Assembly: GCA_018242505.1 (NCBI GenBank)
Contig: JAFEBU010000015.1
Coordinates: forward strand, 1-64,000
Direction of reading: 5' to 3'
Source: Pseudomonadota bacterium
Lineage (GTDB): Bacteria; Pseudomonadota; Alphaproteobacteria; Reyranellales; Reyranellaceae
DNA length: 64,000 nucleotides
Part shown: in pieces, positions 42,981 to 50,940 of the stretch
Numbering within the stretch: position 1 is the stretch's first letter
How the letters are laid out: each line of letters opens with the position of its first letter
The notes under the pieces: generated by a model
What the model was told of the DNA's origin: nothing
The model's input: the letters and a program-made list of their open reading frames with translations, nothing else
The model's database searches: none
Made by a program: the position numbers and the translations under genes

Positions 42981-44789
42981 TCAGGCAGCGACGATCGCCG
43001 CCGGATCGACCGGTTCGGCGTAGAGGCGTGCGACGTCGGCGGCACGGCGCTCCAGGACGCGGCGGGTGTTGATCGTCCCTTTGTCGGTGACTTCACCGGC
43101 CGCCAACGACAGCGGTTCCGCGCTCGGGAGAAGTCGCCGGAGGCGGCGGCTGGAACCGGTGTGCCGCGCATTGTAGGCATCGAGCTTCGCCCGAAGGTCG
43201 GCACGCCGATCGGCGAGCGCGAGCGTCGCCGGATCGAGCCACACCAGCGCGCCGAGCCAAGGCCGGTCGGGAGCGGCGACCACCAGCTCGCGCACATGGG
43301 GCTGCAGGACGGCGAGCAGTTCGTCGCGCAAGGCCGTGGCGCGCACCCAGGTCCCCGAGGCGAGCTTGAATTCCTCGGCCAGACGGCCGGCAAAGGCGAG
43401 GCCCGCTTCGGGTTTCGCCGGATCGACCCAGCGCACCGTATCGCCGGTCCTGAGGAAGCCCTCTTCGTCGAAGGCCGCGCGTGTCGCCTCGGGAGCCCGG
43501 TAGTAGCCCGGCGTCACGTTCGGGCCTTTCACGCGAAGCTCGTAGCGATCCTCGATCGGCACGAGCTTGGCACGAAGGCCCGGCAGCGGCAGGCCGACCA
43601 GGCCTGTCCGGTCGACGTTCCAGTAGACGACGAGGCCTGTGCCGGTCGTCTCGGTCATGCCCCAGCCCGATCCGAACGGCAGGCGCTCGCCGAGATGCGC
43701 CGCCGCCGAGGCCTGCAGGCGATCGAAGCTGTCCTGCGGCAGGACGGCGCCGCCATAGCCCAGCGCACGGACGTTCCGGAAGAATTTTTGGCGCAAATCG
43801 ACGTCGCGTTCGAGCGCCTCGACCAGCGGCGGAAACGCCGCCGGCACGGAACCGAAATAGGATGGCGCGAGCTCGCGCAGATTCTCGATCGTCTCCTGGA
43901 AGCGGCCCGGCAGCGGCCGGCCGCCGTCGATATGAAGGGATCCTGCAAGACGTACGACGCCGTTCAGGCTGGTATTGCCGCCGGCAGTGTGATGCCAGGG
44001 CAGCCAGTCGAGCAGCACGGGAACGCGGCTCTCGTCGGCCGGCTCGCTCACGGCGCGCAGCATCTCGACCGCAGCGGCGAGATTGCCGTGCGTATTCAGC
44101 ACCGCCTTGGGTGGGCCGGTCGAGCCTGACGTGAAGAAGATGCGGACCGGCGTATCCTTCGTGATGTGCAGGCGCCGCTCGGCCACCGCGGCATCGACAG
44201 AACCGTTGGCGAGTGCGGACAGGGCGAGGCTCCGCTTGCCGTCCGCGGTCACGATCCTGGCGGCGGGCGCAGCGACACGATCGAGCGCCGCCGCGTACTC
44301 CCTGGAGTCCTGCGCAAAGACCAGCGACGGCTGCACGACCTCGAGCGCTTGGATCAAAGGCGTGGGATCGCCCGTCAGCGAAAGGCTGGGCGACAGCGAC
44401 GCCACCGGCAGGCCCGCACGCTGGGCGCCGAACAGGAACAACGCCTGTTCGAGGCTGTTGGCCGACAGGATCGCCGCCGGCGGACTGTCCGGGCCATAGC
44501 CCTGCGCAATCAGCCATGACGCGATCGCACCTGTCTTCGCCCAGGCCTCGGCATAGGTGAGACGCTGCCAGTGCCGCTGCGGTCCGCGCCGTTCGGCCAG
44601 GAACGTGACCTCCGGCCGCCGTTCGGCGGCCTGCTGCAGGCGGTCGATGATCAGCGGTGGATCGTCCGGCAGGTCACGGCGGGCCGACAGGATCAACACA
44701 CCGTCGGCCCGCCGCTCGATCACGACCTCGGGCTCGGGCCGATCGAGCCGGCGCATGGGTGCGAGGGGTGCGGCCTTGTCCATGGTCAA
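42981..44789 (-). CDS. Feruloyl-CoA synthase-like AMP-dependent ligase
   Basis: A 602-residue adenylate-forming ligase of the AMP-binding superfamily. The P-loop is IFFTSGSTGPPKAVLNTHGNL, the A5 core GSGWGMTETTGTG, the A7/A8 region RTGDTVRWV, and the hinge region FAGRLAEEFKLASGTWV; the last motif, with EFKLxxG rather than GRxKDxI, is typical of feruloyl-CoA synthases. Such enzymes activate hydroxycinnamates. The downstream A10 lysine is in VTDKGTINTRRVLERR. It overlaps the preceding SGNH gene by 4 bp (44786-44789). The actual acid is not determined. Confidence 0.88.
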   Translation of the reverse strand: MTMDKAAPLAPMRRLDRPEPEVVIERRADGVLILSARRDLPDDPPLIIDRLQQAAERRPEVTFLAERRGPQRHWQRLTYAEAWAKTGAIASWLIAQGYGPDSPPAAILSANSLEQALFLFGAQRAGLPVASLSPSLSLTGDPTPLIQALEVVQPSLVFAQDSREYAAALDRVAAPAARIVTADGKRSLALSALANGSVDAAVAERRLHITKDTPVRIFFTSGSTGPPKAVLNTHGNLAAAVEMLRAVSEPADESRVPVLLDWLPWHHTAGGNTSLNGVVRLAGSLHIDGGRPLPGRFQETIENLRELAPSYFGSVPAAFPPLVEALERDVDLRQKFFRNVRALGYGGAVLPQDSFDRLQASAAAHLGERLPFGSGWGMTETTGTGLVVYWNVDRTGLVGLPLPGLRAKLVPIEDRYELRVKGPNVTPGYYRAPEATRAAFDEEGFLRTGDTVRWVDPAKPEAGLAFAGRLAEEFKLASGTWVRATALRDELLAVLQPHVRELVVAAPDRPWLGALVWLDPATLALADRRADLRAKLDAYNARHTGSSRRLRRLLPSAEPLSLAAGEVTDKGTINTRRVLERRAADVARLYAEPVDPAAIVAA

Positions 44790-45952
44790 GGCCCGATCAG
44801 TCGTTTCTTCAATTGGGCCGCGACCAAGCCGTCGGCAAAAGCGGTCGGATGGCCGTCGTGAGCAATCGCGACCCTTTCCAGCGGCAGGCCGTTTATCAGG
44901 GGGTTGACGGCCATCAGGGGGATACCGCGGTCGCGCAGGCCCTTCAGGATCTCGACCAGTTGCGACTGGTCCGTCGTGCTGTCGAAGCCGGGCGGCGACT
45001 TCTCGTCAGGCCACGAATAGAGCACCAGCAGCGGCGCATCGAATTTCTCCCGCGCCAGCACCTGCAGGCGCATCATCAAAGCGGTGAAAAGTTCCGCTTG
45101 CCGCTCCTGACGCTGACGCATGCCGATGGCGGCGACGAACGCGAACTGGTCGTCCGCGAAGTGACGCAGGCCGGCGAGCGGATGCGTCCAGCGATAGTGA
45201 TCGAACGAGCCGGTGAATCGCGGCACGCCGTTGTCGAGTTCGTAGCGCGGCGAACCGCCAAGCCACGGCTCGTCGCCGGTCACGCGCGCGAGATGAGGCG
45301 GGATGATCCAGCTCACGACTGCCTTGACCGGCTGTCCCTTCAGCCAGTCGAGTCGGCCGGCTTCGAGCAGACGCACGAACTGGTTGGGCGCATAGGCTGG
45401 TGCCGAAGCATTGACCGCGCGCACCTTGAAGTCGGCGGCTCTGGCGAATTGCGCCGGCAGCGTCTGGTCGTCGTTCAGCCCCTGGCCGAACATGAAGGAA
45501 TCGCCCACGAAGAGATAGGTGTCGGCACCTGTCGGTGCAGAGGGTGTGGCGCGCGTCCCCTCGGCCGTGATGGTGTAGGTGACATCGAACACCGTCTCCG
45601 ACCCGTACCGCGCCGTGGCGGCGATCTTGGCGCCGGGTTTGGGACGATAGCCGAGATCGGCGTCGATAACCTTCCAGTCCTCGGGCTGGTAGCTGGTGAC
45701 GAGCCCCCTCCCGTGAGCCTCAGGTGCAATGACGCCGACGAAGAGATCGAGCAGGCCCACCGCCAGGGCCACGGCCGCGAACAGGAGCGCACCGCTGCGC
45801 CATCCATTGCCGCGCAGCAAAACGACGCCGGCCAGTCCCAGCAACATGGCGAGGCCGCAGGCCCAATCGATCGACGGCAAGACCGCCGTGCCAACGGCCA
45901 ATACGACGAGCAAGCCCGCCGCGATCCCGAGATTTCGCCTGCTTCCCGTCAT
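44786..45952 (-). CDS. Membrane-anchored SGNH/GDSL-like protein
   Basis: A 388-residue protein with three hydrophobic segments in the first 78 residues followed by a large soluble domain with an SGNH-like signature: YLFVGDSFMFGQGLNDDQTLPAQFA (Gly-Asp-Ser at 150-152) and a C-terminal HDGHPTAFADGLVA motif supplying Asp and His. This resembles membrane-linked esterases or polysaccharide acetylesterases. Start ATG 45952 (MTGSRRNLGIAAG). It is 4 bp overlapped by the CoA-ligase gene, so the two are co-translated, and it is divergent from the CoA-transferase gene 40 bases away. Function is not known. Confidence 0.78.
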   Translation of the reverse strand: MTGSRRNLGIAAGLLVVLAVGTAVLPSIDWACGLAMLLGLAGVVLLRGNGWRSGALLFAAVALAVGLLDLFVGVIAPEAHGRGLVTSYQPEDWKVIDADLGYRPKPGAKIAATARYGSETVFDVTYTITAEGTRATPSAPTGADTYLFVGDSFMFGQGLNDDQTLPAQFARAADFKVRAVNASAPAYAPNQFVRLLEAGRLDWLKGQPVKAVVSWIIPPHLARVTGDEPWLGGSPRYELDNGVPRFTGSFDHYRWTHPLAGLRHFADDQFAFVAAIGMRQRQERQAELFTALMMRLQVLAREKFDAPLLVLYSWPDEKSPPGFDSTTDQSQLVEILKGLRDRGIPLMAVNPLINGLPLERVAIAHDGHPTAFADGLVAAQLKKRLIGP

Positions 45953-45992
45953 GGAGTAGGTTCGGCTGTACGGGCTTGGGAGGAAAACATCA

Positions 45993-47204
45993 ATGGGCGG
46001 ATCGTTGCCGCTGACCGGACTTCGCGTGCTCGATCTGGCAAGCTTCATTGCCGGCCCCATCGCCACCACGGTGATGGGCGACTATGGGGCGGAGGTGATC
46101 AAGATCGAGCCGCCGGGCGAGGGCGATCCGCAGCGCAAGCTCGGCCAGGCCCACTCGATCCCGCAGCATCCGGTCAACTTCTGCTGGCATCTCGTGAACC
46201 GCAACAAGCGCGCGATGGTGCTCGACCTCAAGCATGCCGAGGGCCGCGCCGCGTTCGATAAATTGGTGACGACCGCCGACGTGATGGTGGTGAACTTCCC
46301 GCTCAAGGTGCGCGAGCGCCTTCGGATGCGCTATGCCGACGTCGCGCCCCTCAATCCGCGCCTGATCTATGCGTCGATGACGGGTTACGGCGAGCAGGGT
46401 CCGGATGCCGAGCAACCCGGGTTCGATTCGACCGCCTTCTTCGCCCGGTCGGGCCTCCTCGACGCGCTCACCTATGAAGGCGGACCGCCCGCCTTCTCCC
46501 TGCCGGCACAGGGCGACCAGATGGCGGGCATGAACCTGTTCGCGGCCATCAGCATGGCGTTGCTCAATCGCGAACGGACCGGCGAAGGCAGCGAGGTCTC
46601 GAGTTCGCTCCTCGCTGGCGGCCTGTGGTCCAACGCGATGCTGGCGCAGGGCGCACTGCTTGGCGCCTACGTGGCGCCGCGTCCGCCGCGCACCAAACCC
46701 AGAAGCGCACTCGCCAACCAGTACCGGACGTCGGACGGCCGCTGGATCCAGCTCACCATCGTGCGCGAGGAAAAGCTCTGGCCCGAGCTCTGCAAGGCCA
46801 TGGAGCGCGAGGACCTGCTGGACGATCCGCGCTTCCAGACGACCGAACTGCGGCGCGCCCACGCCCCCGAGCTGGCGGCAATCCTCGACCCGATCTTTGC
46901 CGCCTTGCCCTGGCCCGAATGGCGTGCGCGATTGCGCCAGCGCGAGATCACCTTCGGTCTGCTGGGCGTGCTGCGCGACGTTCCGAAGGACGAGCAGGCG
47001 GTCGCCAACGGCGCGATCGTAGAAAGCGCAGTGGCCGAGATGCCGCGCACCCTCTCCGCGCCCATCCGCCTCTCCTTCGCAGCGGCGCCCAACCCGCCTG
47101 GTCCGGCGCCGGCGCACGGCCAGCACACCGACGAGATCCTGGCCGAGCTTGGCTACAGTCCGTCCGAGATCGACCGATTGCGCGCGGCGGGCGCCCTGGG
47201 CTGA
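45993..47204 (+). CDS. CaiB/BaiF-family (class III) CoA transferase
   Basis: A 403-residue class III CoA transferase. Conserved segments are LRVLDLASFIAGPIATTVMGDYGAEVIKIEPPGEGDP, NRNKRAMVLDLKHAEGR, LIYASMTGYGEQGPD, and the FDSTAFFARSGLLDAL region that carries the catalytic aspartate. Members transfer CoA between acyl donors such as formate/oxalate, carnitine or succinate. It is divergent from the SGNH/ligase pair; together with the ligase it points to a CoA-linked catabolic route. The stop is followed directly by a decayed cyclase fragment. Confidence 0.92.
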   Translation: MGGSLPLTGLRVLDLASFIAGPIATTVMGDYGAEVIKIEPPGEGDPQRKLGQAHSIPQHPVNFCWHLVNRNKRAMVLDLKHAEGRAAFDKLVTTADVMVVNFPLKVRERLRMRYADVAPLNPRLIYASMTGYGEQGPDAEQPGFDSTAFFARSGLLDALTYEGGPPAFSLPAQGDQMAGMNLFAAISMALLNRERTGEGSEVSSSLLAGGLWSNAMLAQGALLGAYVAPRPPRTKPRSALANQYRTSDGRWIQLTIVREEKLWPELCKAMEREDLLDDPRFQTTELRRAHAPELAAILDPIFAALPWPEWRARLRQREITFGLLGVLRDVPKDEQAVANGAIVESAVAEMPRTLSAPIRLSFAAAPNPPGPAPAHGQHTDEILAELGYSPSEIDRLRAAGALG

Positions 47205-47557
47205 CACCCGCAGCGACGGACGAAACGCGGACACAAGCTCGGGCTCGGCATCGGCCTGGCGCAGGACCATGCCACGCTCGGCCGCATCGGCTTCGAGGAC
47301 CGTTTCGACCACGGCGCGATTGACGCCGTCATCGTTTTGGCCTCCCGTCAATCTGGCCCCGTCTCTGCGCCGCGGCGGCCGACGGCAATGTGCCGATGAG
47401 CCGCCGCCTCGCCACCGTCGTCGACGCCATGGCCGAGGTCGAGGACTTGGGCGAGGTCGAGGACTTGGGCGAGGTCGAGGACTTGGGCGAGCGCCGGCCG
47501 AACGGCGTGGCGAGAGCGGCAGCCGTTGCCAGGATGCGGGCGTTGAAGCGGGTATAA
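47205..47557 (+). pseudogene. Decayed C-terminal fragment of a class III adenylate/guanylate cyclase
   Basis: Two frames together encode the end of a nucleotide cyclase catalytic domain. In the first frame from 47205, KRGHKLGLGIGLAQDHATLG and RIGFEDRFDHGAIDAVIVLASR match the cyclase pattern (GHxLGxGIGIAQGYATLGxIGFEGRxDYxAIGxVxNLAxR). The match then resumes in another frame as LCAAAADGNVPMSRRLATVV. Exactly 14 extra bases (47349-47362) separate ASR from LC, breaking the frame. The upstream half, including the metal-binding aspartates, is missing, and an 18-bp repeat disturbs the end. The stop is at 47555-47557. Not functional as seen. Confidence 0.75.
47435..47488. repeat. Three tandem copies of an 18-bp unit
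   Basis: The 18-mer GAGGTCGAGGACTTGGGC is repeated three times without change (47435-47452, 47453-47470, 47471-47488) and followed by a partial GAG. In the cyclase-fragment frame it encodes EVEDLG repeated. Perfect identity suggests recent slippage in a non-functional sequence. Confidence 0.95.
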
Positions 47558-47831
47558 TAACCCCTACTTTCTCACGGTTTCTCACTTTTTCTCACGGCGT
47601 GAGAAGCCTCCGATGCCGATGGCATGGGCCTTTCAGGCGATTTTCTCATTTTTCACCACACACCCCCTCACGCAGTCGATGACGCGCGCGGAGACGAGGG
47701 CGAGAGCGAACCTGCATCGCTATTGTCGGCCGAACGGCATCGGGCCTTTCGCTTGATGAACAGGCACCAGCCTTGCCGGCCGCGGCGGATGGCCGGAAGA
47801 TCGTTGGAACAACGAACGACGGAGGAACGCC
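47558..47831. other. Non-coding stretch before the LLM gene
   Basis: About 275 bases without a recognised gene between the cyclase fragment and the LLM flavin-enzyme gene. It contains the phased TTTCTCAC array at 47568-47605 and a further TTTTCTCAT near 47640, and probably the promoter of the LLM gene; I saw no convincing -35/-10 pair. A perfect TATAAT (47553-47558) has no -35 at a usable distance. Confidence 0.55.
47568..47605. promoter_or_regulatory. 10-bp phased TTTCTCAC repeats with palindrome
   Basis: TTTCTCACGG (47568-47577), TTTCTCACTT (47578-47587) and TTTCTCACGG (47588-47597) are adjacent 10-bp direct repeats, one per helical turn. The last is part of the inverted repeat TTCTCACG-G-CGTGAGAA (47589-47605). 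This looks like a multi-site operator or a bendable AT/CT tract upstream of the LLM gene. No known consensus is recognised. Confidence 0.55.
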
Positions 47832-48983
47832 ATGAAGGTGGGCATCGCCATGAACATGCTCTACGAGCGTGGCCGCCCCGATGTCGCCGTGGTGCACGAA
47901 CACTTTGCGCTGGGCGATCTCGTCGAGCCGCTGGGCTTCGATTCGCTGTGGGCGCTGGAGCATCATTTCACCGGCTACGCGATGTCGCCCGCGCCGACGC
48001 AGTTGCTCGCCTACTTCGCCGGGCGCACCAAGCGCATCCAGCTCGGTACGGCGGTGATCGTGCTGCCCTGGCATGACCCGGTGCGGGTGGCCGAGCAGAT
48101 CGCGCTGCTGGACATCATGTGCGGCGGACGCTGCCTGTTCGGCTTCGGCCGCGGCGCCGCCTCGACCGAATACGAGGGCTTCCGCATTCCCATGGGCGAG
48201 GCCCGGCCACGCTTCGCCGAAGCGGCAGAGATCGTGGTCAAGGCGCTCGCCAACGAAACCTTCGAGCACAAAGGCCAGTTCTTCCAGATCCCGCGCATGT
48301 CGATCCGGCCGCGGCCGATGTCCAACCCCGAGCGGCGATTCTACGCAAGCTCGGTGAGCCCCGAATCGGCGGAGCTGATCGCCAAGCTGGGCTTCGGCAT
48401 GCTGCTGATCATGCAGAACGAATGGAGCAAGTGCCGCGAGGACATCGAGAAGTTCCAGGCGATGTCCAAGGCGGCAGGCTTCGTTCCCAAGCCGCCGATC
48501 ATCCTCACCAACATCTCCTGTGCCGAATCGCGCGAGGAGGCGCAGGAGCGCGCGTTCCGCTACCTCGGCCGCAAGTGGCAGTCGATCGACGACCACTATC
48601 ATTTCTCCGACGGACATCTGGCGAACGTCAAAGGCTACGAGGCCTACGGCAAGACGGCCAGGACCTACGCCAAGCTCAAGGACCCGGCCAATCTCAAGAA
48701 GGCGACCGACTTCTACGTCTCGATCCAGATCGTGGGCACGCCCGACGATTGCCTGCAGCAGCTCGGCGAACTGCAGAAGGTGACCGGGCTCGAGCATCTG
48801 GTGGCCGAGTTCTCGTTCGGCAACCTGCCGCACCACGAGTCGGAGAAGAACCTGCGCCTGTTCGCCGACCGGGTGCTGCCAACCCTACAGCACGACCCCG
48901 CCTATGCCGGACCGAAGAGCGCCGTGGCCGAGGCCGCCGGCTCCAAGCTCGGCGCCCAGGGCGGCATCTTCGCACCGGCCTGA
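47832..48983 (+). CDS. LLM-class flavin-dependent oxidoreductase
   Basis: A 383-residue luciferase-like monooxygenase (LLM). Features are the N-terminal MKVGIAMNMLYERGRPD, ALEHHFTGYAMSPAPTQLLAYFAGRTKRIQLGTAVIVLPWHDPVRVAEQIALLDIMCGGRCLFGFGRGAA, and the ASSVSPESAELIAKLGFGML segment of the phosphate/flavin site. Such enzymes use reduced FMN or F420 from a partner to oxidise varied substrates. A GGAGGA ribosome site precedes the ATG. It is followed by an intrinsic terminator at 49156. Substrate unknown. Confidence 0.9.
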   Translation: MKVGIAMNMLYERGRPDVAVVHEHFALGDLVEPLGFDSLWALEHHFTGYAMSPAPTQLLAYFAGRTKRIQLGTAVIVLPWHDPVRVAEQIALLDIMCGGRCLFGFGRGAASTEYEGFRIPMGEARPRFAEAAEIVVKALANETFEHKGQFFQIPRMSIRPRPMSNPERRFYASSVSPESAELIAKLGFGMLLIMQNEWSKCREDIEKFQAMSKAAGFVPKPPIILTNISCAESREEAQERAFRYLGRKWQSIDDHYHFSDGHLANVKGYEAYGKTARTYAKLKDPANLKKATDFYVSIQIVGTPDDCLQQLGELQKVTGLEHLVAEFSFGNLPHHESEKNLRLFADRVLPTLQHDPAYAGPKSAVAEAAGSKLGAQGGIFAPA

Positions 48984-49155
48984 TTGACGGCGCGATGTTT
49001 GGCGTCATGATGCCATCCATGACCGCTCCGATCAGCGCAACCGACAATCGACGCCGTCGCAGGACGGCGGCCGTGCCGTGCGCTGAGCGACAAGGGGACG
49101 CCACGAGCAGACCCTGACCTCCGGTCGATCCGACCGTTCAGCCCGCGACCCGCCG

Positions 49156-49183
49156 CCCGCCGATTGTCCTCGGCGGGTTTTTT
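49156..49183 (+). terminator. Intrinsic terminator downstream of the LLM gene
   Basis: CCCGCCGA (49156-49163) pairs perfectly with TCGGCGGG (49170-49177) around a 6-base loop and is followed by TTTTTT (49178-49183) on the plus strand. It lies about 170 bases past the LLM stop codon and 32 bases before the GNAT gene. Confidence 0.88.
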
Positions 49184-49215
49184 GTTGCCTTCATTTCTTA
49201 CGGAAGGATGTCGAG

Positions 49216-49698
49216 ATGAGAGACTCCAGGCCAGCAAACGTTTCGATCCGGCGCGCCGGAGCCTCCGACGCGGACCGTGTCCGGGCGCTCACGCGCTCGT
49301 CCTACGCCAAGTGGGTGCCGGTGATCGGCCGCGAACCTTTGCCGATGGTCGCCGACTACGAACGCGCGGTGCGCGATCACATCGTCGACCTGCTCTTCGT
49401 CGAGACCGCGCTTGCGGGCCTCATCGAGACCGTGAACGAAGGCGATCATCTCCTGATCGAGAACGTCGCCATCGCACCCGCCTTCCAGCGCCTGGGCTAC
49501 GGCGCCCTGCTGGTGAAGCACGCAGAGCGGATCGCCCGTTCCCTGGACCTTCCCGAACTGCGGCTCTACACCAACGCGCAGTTCGCCGGGAACGTCGACT
49601 TCTATTGCCGCCACGGATATGCGATCGACCGCGAGGAGCCCTTCAAGGGCGGGATCACGGTCTATATGAGCAAGCGCATCGACGTCGGCTTGACATAG
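49216..49698 (+). CDS. GNAT-family N-acetyltransferase
   Basis: A 160-residue acetyltransferase of the GNAT fold: IRRAGASDADRVRALTRSSYAKWVPVIG at the N-terminus and the acetyl-CoA motif VAIAPAFQRLGYGALLVKHAERIA (Q/RxxGxG/A), followed by LRLYTNAQFAGNVDFYCRHGYAIDREE. AAGGA precedes the ATG by 9 bases. The acceptor is unknown. It lies between the LLM terminator and the iron-uptake pair and has no obvious link to either. Confidence 0.88.
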   Translation: MRDSRPANVSIRRAGASDADRVRALTRSSYAKWVPVIGREPLPMVADYERAVRDHIVDLLFVETALAGLIETVNEGDHLLIENVAIAPAFQRLGYGALLVKHAERIARSLDLPELRLYTNAQFAGNVDFYCRHGYAIDREEPFKGGITVYMSKRIDVGLT

Positions 49699-49718
49699 AC
49701 CTGCCAAAAGCCGACCAG

Positions 49719-49739
49719 TGCAAATGCGGCGCATTTGCA
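49719..49739. promoter_or_regulatory. 21-bp perfect palindrome over the PepSY start codon
   Basis: TGCAAATGCG (49719-49728) and CGCATTTGCA (49730-49739) are perfect inverted repeats around one central G. The TGCAA/TTGCA ends resemble Fur/Mur-type half-sites of alphaproteobacteria. It covers both possible start codons of the PepSY gene (GTG 49718, ATG 49724), so it could be an operator or an mRNA hairpin that hides the start. Confidence 0.6.
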
Positions 49740-50866
49740 AATTCAATCGCGCGTCAACCGTCCTTCGCCTGATCCACCGGCTTGTCGGGTTTGCCGCGTC
49801 GCTGTGGTTGCTGTTGCTCGGGGCGACAGGAGCTTTGCTCGCCTTCAAAGATGATTGGTTGCGTCTCACTCAACCAGGCATAGCCGGCTCGCTTCCCATT
49901 GGGGCTGTCACTACGCCCTCGGGGTTCGCCCGCCGTGTCGGCGCGGCGGAAGCCGCCTTTGGCGTGGATCGCGTGTGGGCGATGGTGCTTGCGGGGCCGT
50001 CGGTCGCATTGGACCAGGTGTATCTGCGTGACCATTCGGGCGGCGGCTATCTCGATCCTGAAACCGGCGCCGTTATCGCCCGTTGGACGGGGGCCGAGCG
50101 CTTCGTGGATGTGCTGTTCGATCTGCACCACACGCTGTTGCTCGGCGGGACCGGCAAGAAAGCGGTGGGCATCGTCGGGCTGGTGGGAGCGGCATTGGCG
50201 CTATCGGGCCTGGTGCTGGCCTGGCCGTCGCTTCGACGACTGCGTGGCGCCGTATGGCCAAGGACCATGGCACGCTCCGGCTTTGTCGCCGCGCACCGCG
50301 AACTCGGCCTGATCGCGGCCTTGCCTCTGCTTGTGATGATGCTCACGGGCGCGGCGGTGGTCTTTCCCGCCACCGCCAAGAGGTTGCTCGGCGGCACTCC
50401 GCCACCCGTCGCACCAACCGCCACCCCAGGAAACACTTTCACACCGTCCGATGTCGTATGGGAGGCGGTGTTTTCGACAGCTCTTGCGCGTTTCCCCGAT
50501 GCCTCCCTCCGTGTCGTCGTTTGGCCCGAGACTCGCGACACCTCGCTCACGGTATGGCTACGCCAGCCGACCGAATGGCATCCGAACGGGCGCACGACGG
50601 TGCGAACGACCGCTGCCGGCAGCCTGATCGATGCACGCGATGCTGCCGCTGCACCGTTGCCCGATCGGCTCGTAAACGCAGCCTATCCCGTCCACGCCGC
50701 CAAACTTGGTGGTCCGCTCTACAGGTCTCTGGTCGCGTTGGCGGGTTTGGCGCTCACCCTGCTCTCCTCTTACGGCGCCTTCGCCTATGCCAGGCATCTG
50801 TTCGGCAGGACATGGCGCAACCGCGACACCAAGGTGCGGGACGGTGTCGATTCTACTCGCCACTAA
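49724..50866 (+). CDS. PepSY-domain membrane protein (iron-regulated, PiuB-like)
   Basis: A 380-residue inner-membrane protein of the PepSY-associated TM family. Four long hydrophobic segments are visible: about 20-42 (HRLVGFAASLWLLLLGATGALLAF), 145-165, 185-215 (AHRELGLIAALPLLVMMLTGAAVVF) and 335-360. Histidines near the helices (HR, HHTL, AHREL) fit the heme/iron-reductase-like pattern of the family. Members are linked to siderophore uptake, probably reducing the iron complex. ATG 49724 and GTG 49718 are the only starts; there is no ribosome site. It is followed by a TonB-dependent receptor gene. Confidence 0.87.
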   Translation: MRRICKFNRASTVLRLIHRLVGFAASLWLLLLGATGALLAFKDDWLRLTQPGIAGSLPIGAVTTPSGFARRVGAAEAAFGVDRVWAMVLAGPSVALDQVYLRDHSGGGYLDPETGAVIARWTGAERFVDVLFDLHHTLLLGGTGKKAVGIVGLVGAALALSGLVLAWPSLRRLRGAVWPRTMARSGFVAAHRELGLIAALPLLVMMLTGAAVVFPATAKRLLGGTPPPVAPTATPGNTFTPSDVVWEAVFSTALARFPDASLRVVVWPETRDTSLTVWLRQPTEWHPNGRTTVRTTAAGSLIDARDAAAAPLPDRLVNAAYPVHAAKLGGPLYRSLVALAGLALTLLSSYGAFAYARHLFGRTWRNRDTKVRDGVDSTRH

Positions 50867-50877
50867 TAATCATTTGC
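50859..50877. promoter_or_regulatory. Fur-box-like site 1 upstream of the siderophore receptor
   Basis: This 19-base stretch matches 13 of 19 positions of the Escherichia coli Fur consensus GATAATGATAATCATTATC, including the uninterrupted core TAATCATT, and it contains the stop codon of the PepSY gene. Together with the site at 50911-50929 it frames the region before the receptor gene. Confidence 0.5.
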
Positions 50878-50910
50878 ATATCAGCAATGTCAGCTATAGG
50901 ACACAGAACT

Positions 50911-50929
50911 GCAATTGAGAATCATTCGC
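50911..50929. promoter_or_regulatory. Fur-box-like site 2 upstream of the siderophore receptor
   Basis: GCAATTGAGAATCATTCGC matches 13 of 19 positions of the Fur consensus, with AATCATT intact. It ends 11 bases before the receptor start codon. Paired sites 52 bp apart fit iron-dependent repression; which Fur-family protein acts here (Fur, Mur or Irr) is not known. Confidence 0.55.
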
Positions 50930-50940
50930 CAACTGTTCTG

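Noticed and set aside
47435..47488. Tandem repeats as a CRISPR array
   Set aside because: The copies are contiguous without spacers and encode a repeated hexapeptide in a decayed gene.
47526..47558. TTGCCA ... TATAAT promoter upstream of the LLM gene
   Set aside because: The spacer is 21 bp, too long for a normal sigma-70 promoter.
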